A DNA stretch of 64,000 nucleotides. It comes from Lithospermum erythrorhizon. Lineage: Eukaryota; Streptophyta; Magnoliopsida; Boraginales; Boraginaceae. Position 1 is the stretch's first letter; each line of letters opens with the position of its first letter. Positions 51,301 to 61,369 of this stretch are shown one piece after another. The stretch lies in assembly GCA_019722365.1 (NCBI GenBank), contig JADFUC010001133.1, forward strand, positions 108,968 through 172,967, read 5' to 3'. Under the pieces are notes generated by a model. That model was not told the DNA's origin. It searched no databases and worked only from the letters and a program-made list of their open reading frames with translations. Both the position numbers and the translations under genes were made by a program.

Positions 51301-54300
51301 ATCATAATCAACCATAATCTAATAATATAACTTACATCCAAAGCATGTTACCGCAGGTATTAAATATCAAACAAAAACCATGAACCAATACCCAGGCAAA
51401 ATTCTGTATAGAAAATTCCTCTATGTTTCAATTGCTTAAGGTTCGGAAAATTGACTATAGAGTAATATAAAAAAAAACTTGTTCTCTGTATTTAGGGTTT
51501 CAGAAGCACCAAGCTTGCGCCAAGGAAAATTTTAGAACAGCTAAGTCCAGGTTTTACCGATATATTCATATTCATCACAAATTTGGTTATGCACAAGGCT
51601 AAAAGGTGCATGAATAAATCTTAGAGGGTTAGTCATTTGTCTTCTTAAAGAAGAAATGAATACCTTCTCTGTCTTCGGATAATTACTTATATCGCCTCTG
51701 TCTTTACTCTTGCTGGCCACAGGAAGAATCCTAAGATTTTCATATAAAGGACAATTTAACACTTTGATTATTTCTAGAGTCTTCAGGTTCAATTTCCAGG
51801 TCTGCATGGACAAAAATAATAATTAAAACACCAATTCAAAAAACTCTGAAAACCAAAGGAAAACAAGTTCAATTCTGTGACCAAAATACCTTCGGCAAAA
51901 CTAATATCAAAGGAAATGCCATCTTGGCCAGCGTGGCTACATTGTCGTCATGATGCCTAAAATTGGATATAGCACTTTGCAAGCATGAGACAGCAACATC
52001 AATTGTTAAAGACTTGTCGTTTGGTATACCTGTAAAGTAAGAAGCGGAATCCGAATGATTGCATGAAATTCAATGAATAGGTATAGAAGACAGACAGCTT
52101 TAAAGCAAATTTATCCACTTTCCTAATCATCATCAGAATTTACAAGTTCAGGAAACAAACAAGGAATGGAACAAAACTTTGGAGTACTCACTTTGCATCA
52201 ACATCCCAACACATCTCCAGAGCACGTCCTGAAGGGCATCAAGAAAACATGGAGAACTGATTGTTTCAAACAATCCTTCCAGTTTCAATACTTCCCTAAC
52301 AACGCCTAGGTCTTCATCATGAAGGCGACGCAATAAAGCATCTTTAATAGTACCAAACCTCTGGATAGAAGAAGAAAAATAAAATTAGATGTATGATAAT
52401 GATTAATGGAACAAACCTAATTACAATGACCTAAAGCATCCAGCAATGTCAAAACAATCAGGCACACGGAGACCATAGCCATGTCCCATTAACAGTATGA
52501 AAATTAATTGGAATTAGTCCATACTTCATTCTAGCGAAGGAGTGATATTCTGAATTAGAGGATATTAAAGACTAGGATATATTGTGCCTTGACCAATTAT
52601 ACTTGCAAGTTTTAGCATCTGGGCAAGTTCTGAAAATTCAATTCTAAAAGTGCAGCAACAAGAGCACATTAGTTCACAAATGATTAAAAATGGCATCTGC
52701 AAGTAATAAAATCATAACTGGTTCACTCACACACACCGAAGGAGCTAGCCTTGCACCTCCGCCTCATCTTTTGAAACATAAATATGTTAACAATATAATT
52801 TCATATATTTTAATGATTTCGAACCAGATAAAAAGTTTATCTTTTTGCACTCGTTAAAATTTAATTTATGTCATCTTGTTTATCAAATAAAAGAGGAACA
52901 GAAATGAGACTTTGTGCGCTTACACATTGACTAGGAAACCACCTAAACTAGGTTCGCCAAGGCCAAGACAGCTCCTTCTTAATAAATTCAATGACTATAA
53001 ACTCGTTATCCTAGTCAAATAAATACTCCAAACAAATGCAACTTCTAAGAAAATAATAACTCGATCAACACATCAACATTCATGCTTGAACTCAATCAAC
53101 AGGCATAAACATCAAAATGCTAAAGCTTGGAAATAGGAGACACGGAATACTCATATGTAAGAAATTATAGGAAGGTAAAACATGAAGTATATTGCTATTT
53201 TTATGCTATTAGTCATTGAAACAGTCAGGACATCGTCTAACCTGTAAGTCAGTACACTTGATACTCGATATCTCCTTCACATCCAAACCAGAAAGTGTGT
53301 TACGGCGCACTTCAGCCTGTACCATATTAAATTAGAAGCATAAACAAAAATGTCTGATAATGATTAGTACAGCTCCCTCTCCAGTGCTGAACTCTAAAGA
53401 TTAGAATAACAGCACAAAGAACAAATATAAGGGCAAAGAAAAAGAGTACCCTTGGATGCTCTAGCGCGAACCAAATTTTTGAGTCAGATATCCCATGTGA
53501 TGGATCAGAACTCCCATCCAACATCTGGCAAACTATTTCATGATACAAACTCTCTTTCTTGGACTGCATTTGAGCATCAAAATATGTTGAAACATAAAAG
53601 GAGATATAATGGATAAAGTAAATATTAAATGAGGTAGAGAGATGGAATAAATAGAGAACTGATCATATAGCTAACCGGAATAAATAGAGAACTGATCATA
53701 TAACTAACCTTAAGTACTTTGTGAATGGATCCACGCAACTCCCAAGGGTACTTTTTATAAATCGAAGCCAAAATCTGCTTTGCCCAGCTACCTGGTAGAG
53801 ATGCGAAAATTGCTTATGAGGACTGGAACAAAGTCAACTAGTATATTGCATTATTCAATCATTGAAGCGCAAGAACATGCACATAGAGATTATAATATCG
53901 GTCATAACAATGGATAAACCTGTGACGACTGCATCGGTCTTGTTCCTTGAAATCTTTGCAAAAACCTTATTGACTACACGATCAATAAAGAACTTTATGG
54001 GAACATTTTCTAGGGTGGACACTAATGTATGAAGGCATCGATCATCTTCAAGACTGCAAATATATGGCAAAAGCAAAAAAAAAGTTAGCCCAAGCCCAAC
54101 CTGCACTCAATAAGGAAACAGTCTGCTGATAAAGCAAGTGAAGATCCGAACCTGTACTCAATAAAGGAATCAAGCATTACAGCCAAGAATTTATCAACAT
54201 TGAAATCCTTGCTCAGCAAACTTAAAATCATTGAGAAATTCCTACAATATCAAAACCGGCAAGATGGATCTCCATAAGACAAATAAGAAATAGAGAGTAA

Positions 54301-56781
54301 CCCAGAAATAAGCAATACAAGAGAATATGAAGTTATTGTCCTCTGCCAGAAATTCCTGATTTCATTTAAGCTGTCTAGTGCTTTCCTTGGGATTGTTTCA
54401 ACAGATTGCAACTGCAAAATAGTTGAAGAATACAGAGGTATAAAAGATACTTCCACAACATATTTTGATACCAATATTCAACGAACCAACAAAATAACTA
54501 TCCATGCTCATTCCAGCATCTACTTCCAATGATAGAACAGATTAAAGTTAAAACCTGATTCCTTACGGATTCTAATATATACGCCTGTATTTTGAAGTAC
54601 TAGGGAATTCTGTAAAACAAAGATATAACTTGATTCATTACAGAATGTTATATAATACGCATGCATATAGTACCTACACTTCTAATCTATTGTGAAGTAA
54701 TAGATGGTCTTCGCACTCTTGCTTGGTTCTGATATCGCGGTAAAATTTGCCAATAATCCACCCCCCTACCCCTCTTAGGTGGAGTATAACTGGCGTTAGG
54801 GCATGTTGTTCTATATATCTCGAGCGGAAAAACAACTCAAATAACTTCGCACATTAGGCACGGAATTCGACCAAAGGCTGAGGTGAGTGCTACTGACTAA
54901 TAAGCTTGCCGACATATTACTGTATGTATATTCCGTACCTGGACAAGGTTGATCAGTGTCATAATAGACAATCGAACCCATTGCACATCAGCTAGGACTT
55001 TTCCATCCGCTCGAGCTACATCAGATAGGGTACGGATCAAGCTTTTGACAAGGCTAGGGGAGAGTTCTACTTTGTCAGCAAGAGAGCTGATAATCATTAA
55101 TGCCCCAGCCTAATTACAAAAAAAAAACAGAATACCATTGTAAATTGAGATTCTGAACTAGCTCGTAAGGATATAAAAACATATAACATGCACGTTAGTG
55201 AAACGTATACTCCCTTCATCTGAAAATGTAAGGGGTGTTTACTTTTGCTCAAACTTTAAGACAATATAAGTATCTCTTGTTTAAAGCTACAGTATAACGC
55301 ATATAACTGCTGTTTCTAGGTTAATATGGTCATACGTGAACATATATATCTTGCTAGACAAGTGGTGACATAATACAAAACAACTCTGTCACACCCACCA
55401 AGACATCTATGAAATGGACTGAAATATACAAGAGCAGAGAAAGGAACAAAATGCCAGGAACCTCACCTTTTGATCCAAGTCTCTCTTTGCACCAGGTTGT
55501 AGTCCAGAAACCACATATGGAAGGATTCTCGTCACCATGTCCCCTTCAAGAGTTTTCACAGATCTAATTACCTCCACAATAACAGACGTGCATAAGCCAA
55601 TCACAGGTCGTGATGGCTGAAATTTCTTCGTAGCCTTTGCCTGGAAAATCCCATAAAGTTTGAGCCACTAATGGACTAACCAAAATGATATTAGCTATCA
55701 TATATCGAGTACAAACTTACAGAGTTACACAATGCCTCCAAGACACCCATATCACGTATGCATTGTTGTACTATAACCTGTCGAGGTGGTGGTGCACCAG
55801 TTTCTCGAACTCCATCAAGGAACTTCCACATATTATTTCTGCAACACATCAAAAATTAATATCGCTCATTTGGCCAAAAAGTTAGTGCCACAAACAGCTC
55901 AAACAGAAAGGAAGAATTGTTGTTACCCTGAAGGAATCAACTGCACAATTTTAACGAAGGTATGTGTGTCATGATATGGTAAAGCACATAAAATCAGGTC
56001 TTCTGCATTGTATACATGAATCCTGCCATTTCAGAAATTGAAATAATTAAAGTGATACTACAGTGCAGCCATAGTACACAACACCACAGGGAACAGGTAG
56101 ACTTACTTGTATCTGCGTATCAAGTACTCAAGAGTTTTTACTGCTGAAAGTAGTTCAAGATATCCAGATAGCAACCGCAAATACGAACTAATGCTAGAAT
56201 TAATTTGGACATTTTCTTGATTCGTTAATAACTCTCTATCCACCTCTCTACTCTTTAAACTGAATAAATCATTCTTGTAATTCCTAAACCTCTCATCGGT
56301 GTTTATGAGCAATTCCAAACCTGACCCAAAAAAAGAGAAAAATAGTCCAACACATTAACAAATTTCATTGAAAGATCGAAAGCAAAGAGAGCCTGTTCCG
56401 CCTGTAAGATTTTTGAAGCAACATATCACACAAACAAAAACTCTGATTTCCATACTACACAGTTTATGAAACAATGGATCGTGTGAGTAACTAACGTCCA
56501 CAGAGGCACTCTTCCAGAAAACCCAGTATCATCAGTTATGCAATTCATCAAATTAAAGTCATGTCTTTAAGTAAATTAAACAGCATATGAAAACAAATGA
56601 TATACACAGGAAAGTTACCAGATATGGAGATGCTGAAAATCGTATCGATGTCAATATCAGCAGCTTCTTTAGGGTCATAAAGTATGGACGGACGCGTAAT
56701 TGGCCGTTTCAGCGATTCGACTCCACCACCGTTTATGACTGATTTTAGAGCTTGTAATTGGGAAGCAATTGAAGTCGCCAT
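39325..56781 (-). CDS. UTP10: UTP10/HEATR1-like U3 snoRNP HEAT-repeat protein
   Basis: Component of the small-subunit processome needed for 18S rRNA maturation in the nucleolus (Arabidopsis At3g06530 type). I could chain 39 exons on the minus strand: 56781-56619, 56320-56107, 56022-55927, 55838-55721, 55640-55467, 55109-54939, 54411-54302, 54241-54152, 54053-53920, 53791-53709, 53563-53450, 53316-53242, 52360-52192, 52029-51890, 51801-51664, 50729-50549, 50012-49915, 49803-49684, 49542-49389, 48526-48393, 48238-48157, 48064-47902, 47621-47546, 47360-47214, 47129-47061, 46964-46860, 45791-45702, 45302-45130, 44729-44540, 44459-44280, 43995-43900, 43813-43746, 43673-43322, 43053-42838, 42574-41894, 41804-41395, 40948-40690, 40200-40030, 39555-39325. 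They give about 2144 residues, the usual family length. The N-terminus [14 protein letters not shown], the [12 protein letters not shown] and LEYLIRRYK pieces and the C-terminus [18 protein letters not shown] are family signatures. Lys-rich nuclear-signal-like tracts occur in exons 28 and 37. Exon 28 uses a downstream acceptor in this model (see findings); intron 37 has a GC donor. Confidence 0.93.
41048..41163. repeat. 58-bp tandem duplication, UTP10 intron 36
   Basis: Units start at 41048 and 41106 and begin TATGGTAGCTGA. They differ by about two bases, so the duplication is recent. Confidence 0.9.
48601..48650. repeat. 25-bp tandem duplication, UTP10 intron 19
   Basis: CATGAAACCCTGTAGCATTT opens both copies (48601 and 48626); the copies are identical. 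Confidence 0.92.
49081..49140. repeat. 30-bp tandem duplication, UTP10 intron 19
   Basis: GGTTAGTAATGGCTTCTTTT opens both copies (49081 and 49111); identical except for the last bases. Confidence 0.92.
49578..49683. repeat. 53-bp tandem duplication abutting the UTP10 exon 18 donor
   Basis: Units at 49578 and 49631 begin CAAATTAAGAATATAAAAAA and are almost identical. The second unit ends on the G of the exon 18 splice donor (exon ends at 49684). Confidence 0.9.
50892..51070. mobile_element. Stowaway MITE in UTP10 intron 15
   Basis: A 179-bp element with TA on each side (50890-50891 and 51071-51072). The left end CTCTCTCCATCGCATAATTT matches the reverse complement of the right end, CTCCCTCCATACCATTATTT, and both continue AAGGG. 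Confidence 0.87.
53644..53709. repeat. 33-bp tandem duplication covering the UTP10 exon 10 donor
   Basis: Units at 53644 and 53677 begin GGAATAAATAGAGAACTGAT and differ at one base. The second unit includes the last exon base and GTTAG donor; the first therefore carries a decoy GGTTAG donor 33 bases into the intron. Confidence 0.9.
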
Positions 56782-58457
56782 ATCCTTGGACTAAATAAGT
56801 GGGAATAAATTTATCCTACACAATATATAAAACAGGAAGCCTTGAATTGGAGGTTAACACATTCCAATAAGTCAAATTCCAATTAAATTCCAAAAATATC
56901 GTCGACTTTGAGTTTCGGTAGTAAAAATTAATGAACTTTGTAGCCCTAATTGAAACATATAATTTTGATATTAATAAAAATAGTCACGTTACTATCAAAA
57001 CAATACATTGAAAATACGGAATATTTTTTCACAATATAATATACATCATAAAGTTCAAAATTTGAATAGTCAACTTGAGTACAATAATTATATATTTAAT
57101 TACCTTGAATATAAAATCGGTGAAAGACTGAAGAAGGCGGGAGGAGGAGGACTGGAGGAGGGAGGCGTCTATTTTGTAATATTAATACTTAGCCTAAGGG
57201 TTTGTTGGGCTTCAATTTAATCTGGCTCTATGTTATTTTGGCTATCTCAGTATCCGGATACTCGGCCATGTTAGTAAAATACGGACGGAAAAATACGTTG
57301 GTATAATTCGAACAGTTATGAGTAAAATTAGTTGAAAAAAAATTAAAGTTTTATACGGTAACATATAGAAAACGAGATTCGTGCTCGATACATCTGGATA
57401 ATTATCGTGGTTCGTAAACTGTAGTCATTTATACACGATTACACGTTAAAATATGACTTGTTTGTAGCTTTATAGATGTTTTATGTACAAATCGATCCGG
57501 TAACATGGTGGCCACTCGATATTATGATTAGGCTAGTGATATTTGTCGGAGCTGTTTTTACACATCCAAAGCAATAATTCATAAAATATCTCCTTTACCC
57601 TTCAAACTAATATTTAAATTTAGGATTTTAATAAAATAATTGACATTTCATAAAAAAGAATGAATGTTTCAAGTTATCATTACATTTAATTGTCAATTAG
57701 TTTATTTAAACCATTAAATCGGATATTAGCTTGGAGGGTAAAGAAAGTATTTTGTTAGTTATTGCTCTTGATATATAAAAACTGTTTTGGCAATATCACT
57801 AGCCTTATGATTAAAAGACATGACTCGATATTATGATTAAAAGACTTGATTCGATTAACAGTTCGAATACAACTTGTTAGTCCTTAGCATCCCTAGTTCG
57901 TACATTTTATTGTTGGTTTGTGTAGGTAGGCCATTGAACCCTCAAATCAAACTTTTATGATATTCTAAAATATATACCCTCTATTTCACTTTAATTCGAT
58001 GGTTTTTATTCAATCAATAGTAAACTACTTTTGTATTTATATCTTGATTTGAAAAACATAATTAGTTTAGATAGAATTATGTCTAGGAATGTTATGGAGC
58101 CCAATCAGTCGGGTCTCGGAAGGATTCGATTCGAGCCCGAACTTAGATCCGGATTTCAATCGAAATATGAATTTTGATATGTACTCAACTAAAAAGCAAT
58201 TTGAAACGAGAAAAAATCAAACAACTCGAAATTATAGCAAAATCGGTCCAAGTCATGACCACATTGATAAGATTAAACTATCCAATAATATACCATTTTA
58301 TCCGCATATAGTTTCGTCAACACTCCCCATTTCCCCCCTGTCCCAAAATCATTGTCCAATTTCTTCAAAACCACATAAACAATTGAATATCTCTACATAA
58401 TTACATCAAATTCACTTTCAATTATCACAAAATTATAGTTTTAATTTTCGTCAACCA
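56782..58457. other. Divergent spacer, UTP10 / zinc-finger gene
   Basis: No gene supported. It contains short duplications (for example gatattatgattaa near 57518 and 57828) and a one-sided Stowaway-like end (CCCTCTATTTCACTTTAA) near 57978. Confidence 0.5.
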
Positions 58458-58607
58458 ATGGAATTGAGCATGTACGAATCGTGTATTTCGTCAGTTTGTT
58501 ACGGTGTAACTGAAGGAGTAATGGTTAATCGAATAGCTGCTAAACGATTTGCCGCTACGAAAACTATAGCTATACCGCCGCCTTGTGGTTTATTGAATCG
58601 TTTTTAA
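58458..58607 (+). other. Small 49-codon ORF upstream of the zinc-finger gene
   Basis: Opens MELSMYESCISSVCYGV and ends PPPCGLLNRF. It has a more protein-like composition than the AT-rich DNA around it and lies 590 bp before the zinc-finger start, on the same strand. It could be an upstream ORF in that gene's leader, an independent small gene, or chance. I do not recognise it. Confidence 0.25.
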
Positions 58608-59018
58608 TTAGTTCTCGATTTGTGTTGAATTTTAGTTTGAATTGAATTTAGCTTAATTTTGGGTTATAGGAATTTAATTGGGGATTTTAGGGTTGAATTA
58701 GATGAGATTGAGTGAACTTGAGTTTAAATTCATTTGTTATGTTCATATGAGTTGGAATTGTGAAGTCTAGGGTTTGTTGACTCGTTTAATTAGTTTAGGT
58801 TTGTGTTTGATTTTTTTTTTTTTAGGTTTTAGTTAATTTTTAGTTTAATTTCGGTGTATATGATTTTAATTGGGGGTTTAGGCATTTTTAGTTGATTAGG
58901 TTGTTGAATTAGACGAGAATCGAGATAATTTGAGTTGAAATTCGTTTGTTTTGTTTATATGGTTTGGAATTGTGGAGTCTAGGGTTTGTGAGTTTGTTGG
59001 TTTATTGGGGTTTGTGTG
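58608..59018 (+). repeat. Imperfect ~200-bp tandem duplication before the zinc-finger gene
   Basis: Two halves (about 58608-58812 and 58826-59018) share the ordered words TTTTAATTGGGG.., TTGAATTAGA, GAGAT..GAGTT, ATTTGTT, GGAATTGTG(A/G)AGTCTAGGG and TTAGGTTTGTGTTTG / GGGGTTTGTGTGTTG. T-rich and probably within the 5' leader or a leader intron. Confidence 0.7.
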
Positions 59019-59199
59019 TTGCCGTCGAGAAAATTTGTACGTTCTAGTGGGTGGAGGTTGATATTTGCGTGAAAAGGGGTCGTATGTGTATATAATTTGG
59101 GAGATTTAGTTGATTGTTTGACCGTTGAGTATCATAAGGTTGGGCTGTTGTACATTTGATGTTTGTTGGTTGTTTGGATACAACGATTGGAGCTATTAA

Positions 59200-61369
59200 A
59201 TGACGGGGAGGAAAGAATTAGGGCTTCCGAAGTTAGGTGTACGAAATTTGAAAGACCAATTGGTGAAGACGACATTGCGTAATGTGAGGTCTCAAGGGCA
59301 CACGTATATTGAGCTCAGGGAAGATGGGAAGAGGCTGGTGTTTTTTTGTACGCTGTGTATGGCACCTTGTTATAGCGATTCTATCTTGTATCATCACTTG
59401 AATGGGAATCTGCACAGAAAAATGTACGCTGCTGCTAAAGCTACCTTGTTGAAAACAAATCCTTTCCCATTTAATGATGGCGTGAATTTCTTCCATGATT
59501 CTACTGAACATGGTGGGCAGTGTAATGTTTCTAAACCTGATGGGTTGATGTCGTTAGCTTCAGAGGCTGAGGATGCAGATAGAGAGGACCTTGCAATTGT
59601 TTGTTATGATGAGAAGGCAATTTCTTCTTCGAGTGAGCACACTTCATTTCAGCTGGATGTTAATAAGATCGACACGTGCTCTATAGTTGCTACTGAATCT
59701 GACAGAGCTGAAGATGGACAGATTTCAAAAAGCGATGGAGAAAATAGTGTCGTTGTGGTTCCTTCTGTTCTGCTAAAAGACGAAGCATCAGATCTAGCTG
59801 TGGCACATACTGGTTTTGGGCAGATTACTGCTAGGTTACATGAGAAGGATGGGTGCCCTAATGAAATATCTAGAATATGGTGTGAATGGATAGGGAAGGA
59901 GGATTTGGTTGATTCTAGTATTGCTTCAATGCAAGAACATGAATTTGCTGTGGTTACGTTTTCTTATAACTACAGCTTTGGCCGAAAGGGTTTCCTGGAC
60001 GACCTGAAGTTATTATTTCCTCCTAGTCCTCGTTCGGGTTCTGAAGAAACTGTTGACGCTCAAAGGAAAAAGAGAGAATCATTTTCTGATCCAGAGGATG
60101 TCAGTAAGTCTGCAAACAACGAGTGTGACTCATCTGAAGAGGAATCTCAGGTTTCAACTAATTTGAATTCAAGGTCTCTGATAGATGGAACTGATGATCA
60201 GCTGATTAGTTCGAGAATTTCTTCAAGCAAAAGGATGAGAAAAGAGTTGAGGCATCTGAAGAGTGTAGCAGCTGAACGCTCATGCTATATTTGCCAGCTC
60301 AAAATGTTTCCAGGTAAAGATGTTGCTGCGCTGTTGAACAGGAATACTGGAAGAATGGCTTGCAGTAGCAGAAACTTCACTGGAGTAAGATTTCTAGCTT
60401 CTGTTTTGCTCTCTACACTTTTGGGTTATTGCGTGGTATGGGACTTTAAAATCTTATAAACCGCTAATTTATGCTACTTTCTTTTGTGGTTTCTATGTGA
60501 TGTAGGCATTTCATGTATTTCATGTTTCTTGCCTTATCCATTGGATTCTTCTCTGTGAGTTGGAAATATATTCAAAGAAGCCAGTGGCACCCGCTGTCAA
60601 GCGTAAATCTAGGAGGAAAACCGGTGCCAAGAACAAGGTTGTTAGGAAAACAAATGAGATAAAAATTACAGGAAATCAAGCACATTCTTTGTTCTGCCCT
60701 GAATGCCAAGGCACGGGAATGAAGCTCCTCGACGAAAAGGAGCTGGAGAGACCCACTGTTCCTCTTTCCGAGGTTTTTATATTATAAAAAAAATCCATTT
60801 TCTTTTTCCTCTGTATCATTGATCTTGTAAGTACATATTCCATGATAGTGCTCCTGAAACTCCCATTTCAACACTGATTATGGGGCAGTTAATTGGAGAT
60901 ATACGAGAGTCACCTTCAGAATATGTACCACCGGAGCTCCTCCTCCACTTCCATGTACTGAACTTTACGTTTCTTTTTTCGCTAAACAGATCTTCAGGTT
61001 CAAGATAAAAGTAAGTGATGGATATAGAGCCTGGATGGAAAGTCCCGAGGTGGTGCCTAATTCCTCGACCGGCTTATATTTCCCTCCTCAGACAGATCAT
61101 GTTCCTGAGGTTAGACCTTAACTATTGAAGTGACTTTAAATTTAACTTTGAGATAATGTAAGAAACTAAGAATGAAAATACTTACTTTTATTTCTTTTAC
61201 TCAAGGTAATATATAAATAATAGGATTGAGAAACAAGTACATAATTGGTTAATGACTTCTTCATTTTTCATATTTCCAGGATTTTGTTTCATCATTAAAG
61301 CTCATATGCTTCTACCGTGCGGATGACACTGGAGATGAGATTGGCGAGGCATGGGATTTCTCAGTGTAG
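59200..61369 (+). CDS. Plant zinc-finger protein with C2H2 and RING-like clusters
   Basis: Four exons, 59200-60384, 60506-60772, 60990-61109 and 61280-61369, all GT-AG and phase 0, give 553 residues. An N-terminal C2H2 finger has Cys50, Cys53, His66 and His72 (spacing C-x2-C-x12-H-x5-H). A long acidic/Ser-rich middle (about 100-350) follows. Then comes a RING/PHD-like cluster: CYIC (362-365), Cys388, AFHVFHVSCLIHW (His398, His401, Cys404, His407) and CPEC (459-462). A very basic tract, VKRKSRRKTGAKNKVVRK, interrupts the cluster. The C-terminus reads FKIKVSDGYRAWMESPE. A TAA sits immediately before the ATG in the same frame, fixing the start. I recognise the overall type as a conserved plant family of unknown function, likely nuclear, but cannot name a gene. 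Confidence 0.85.
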
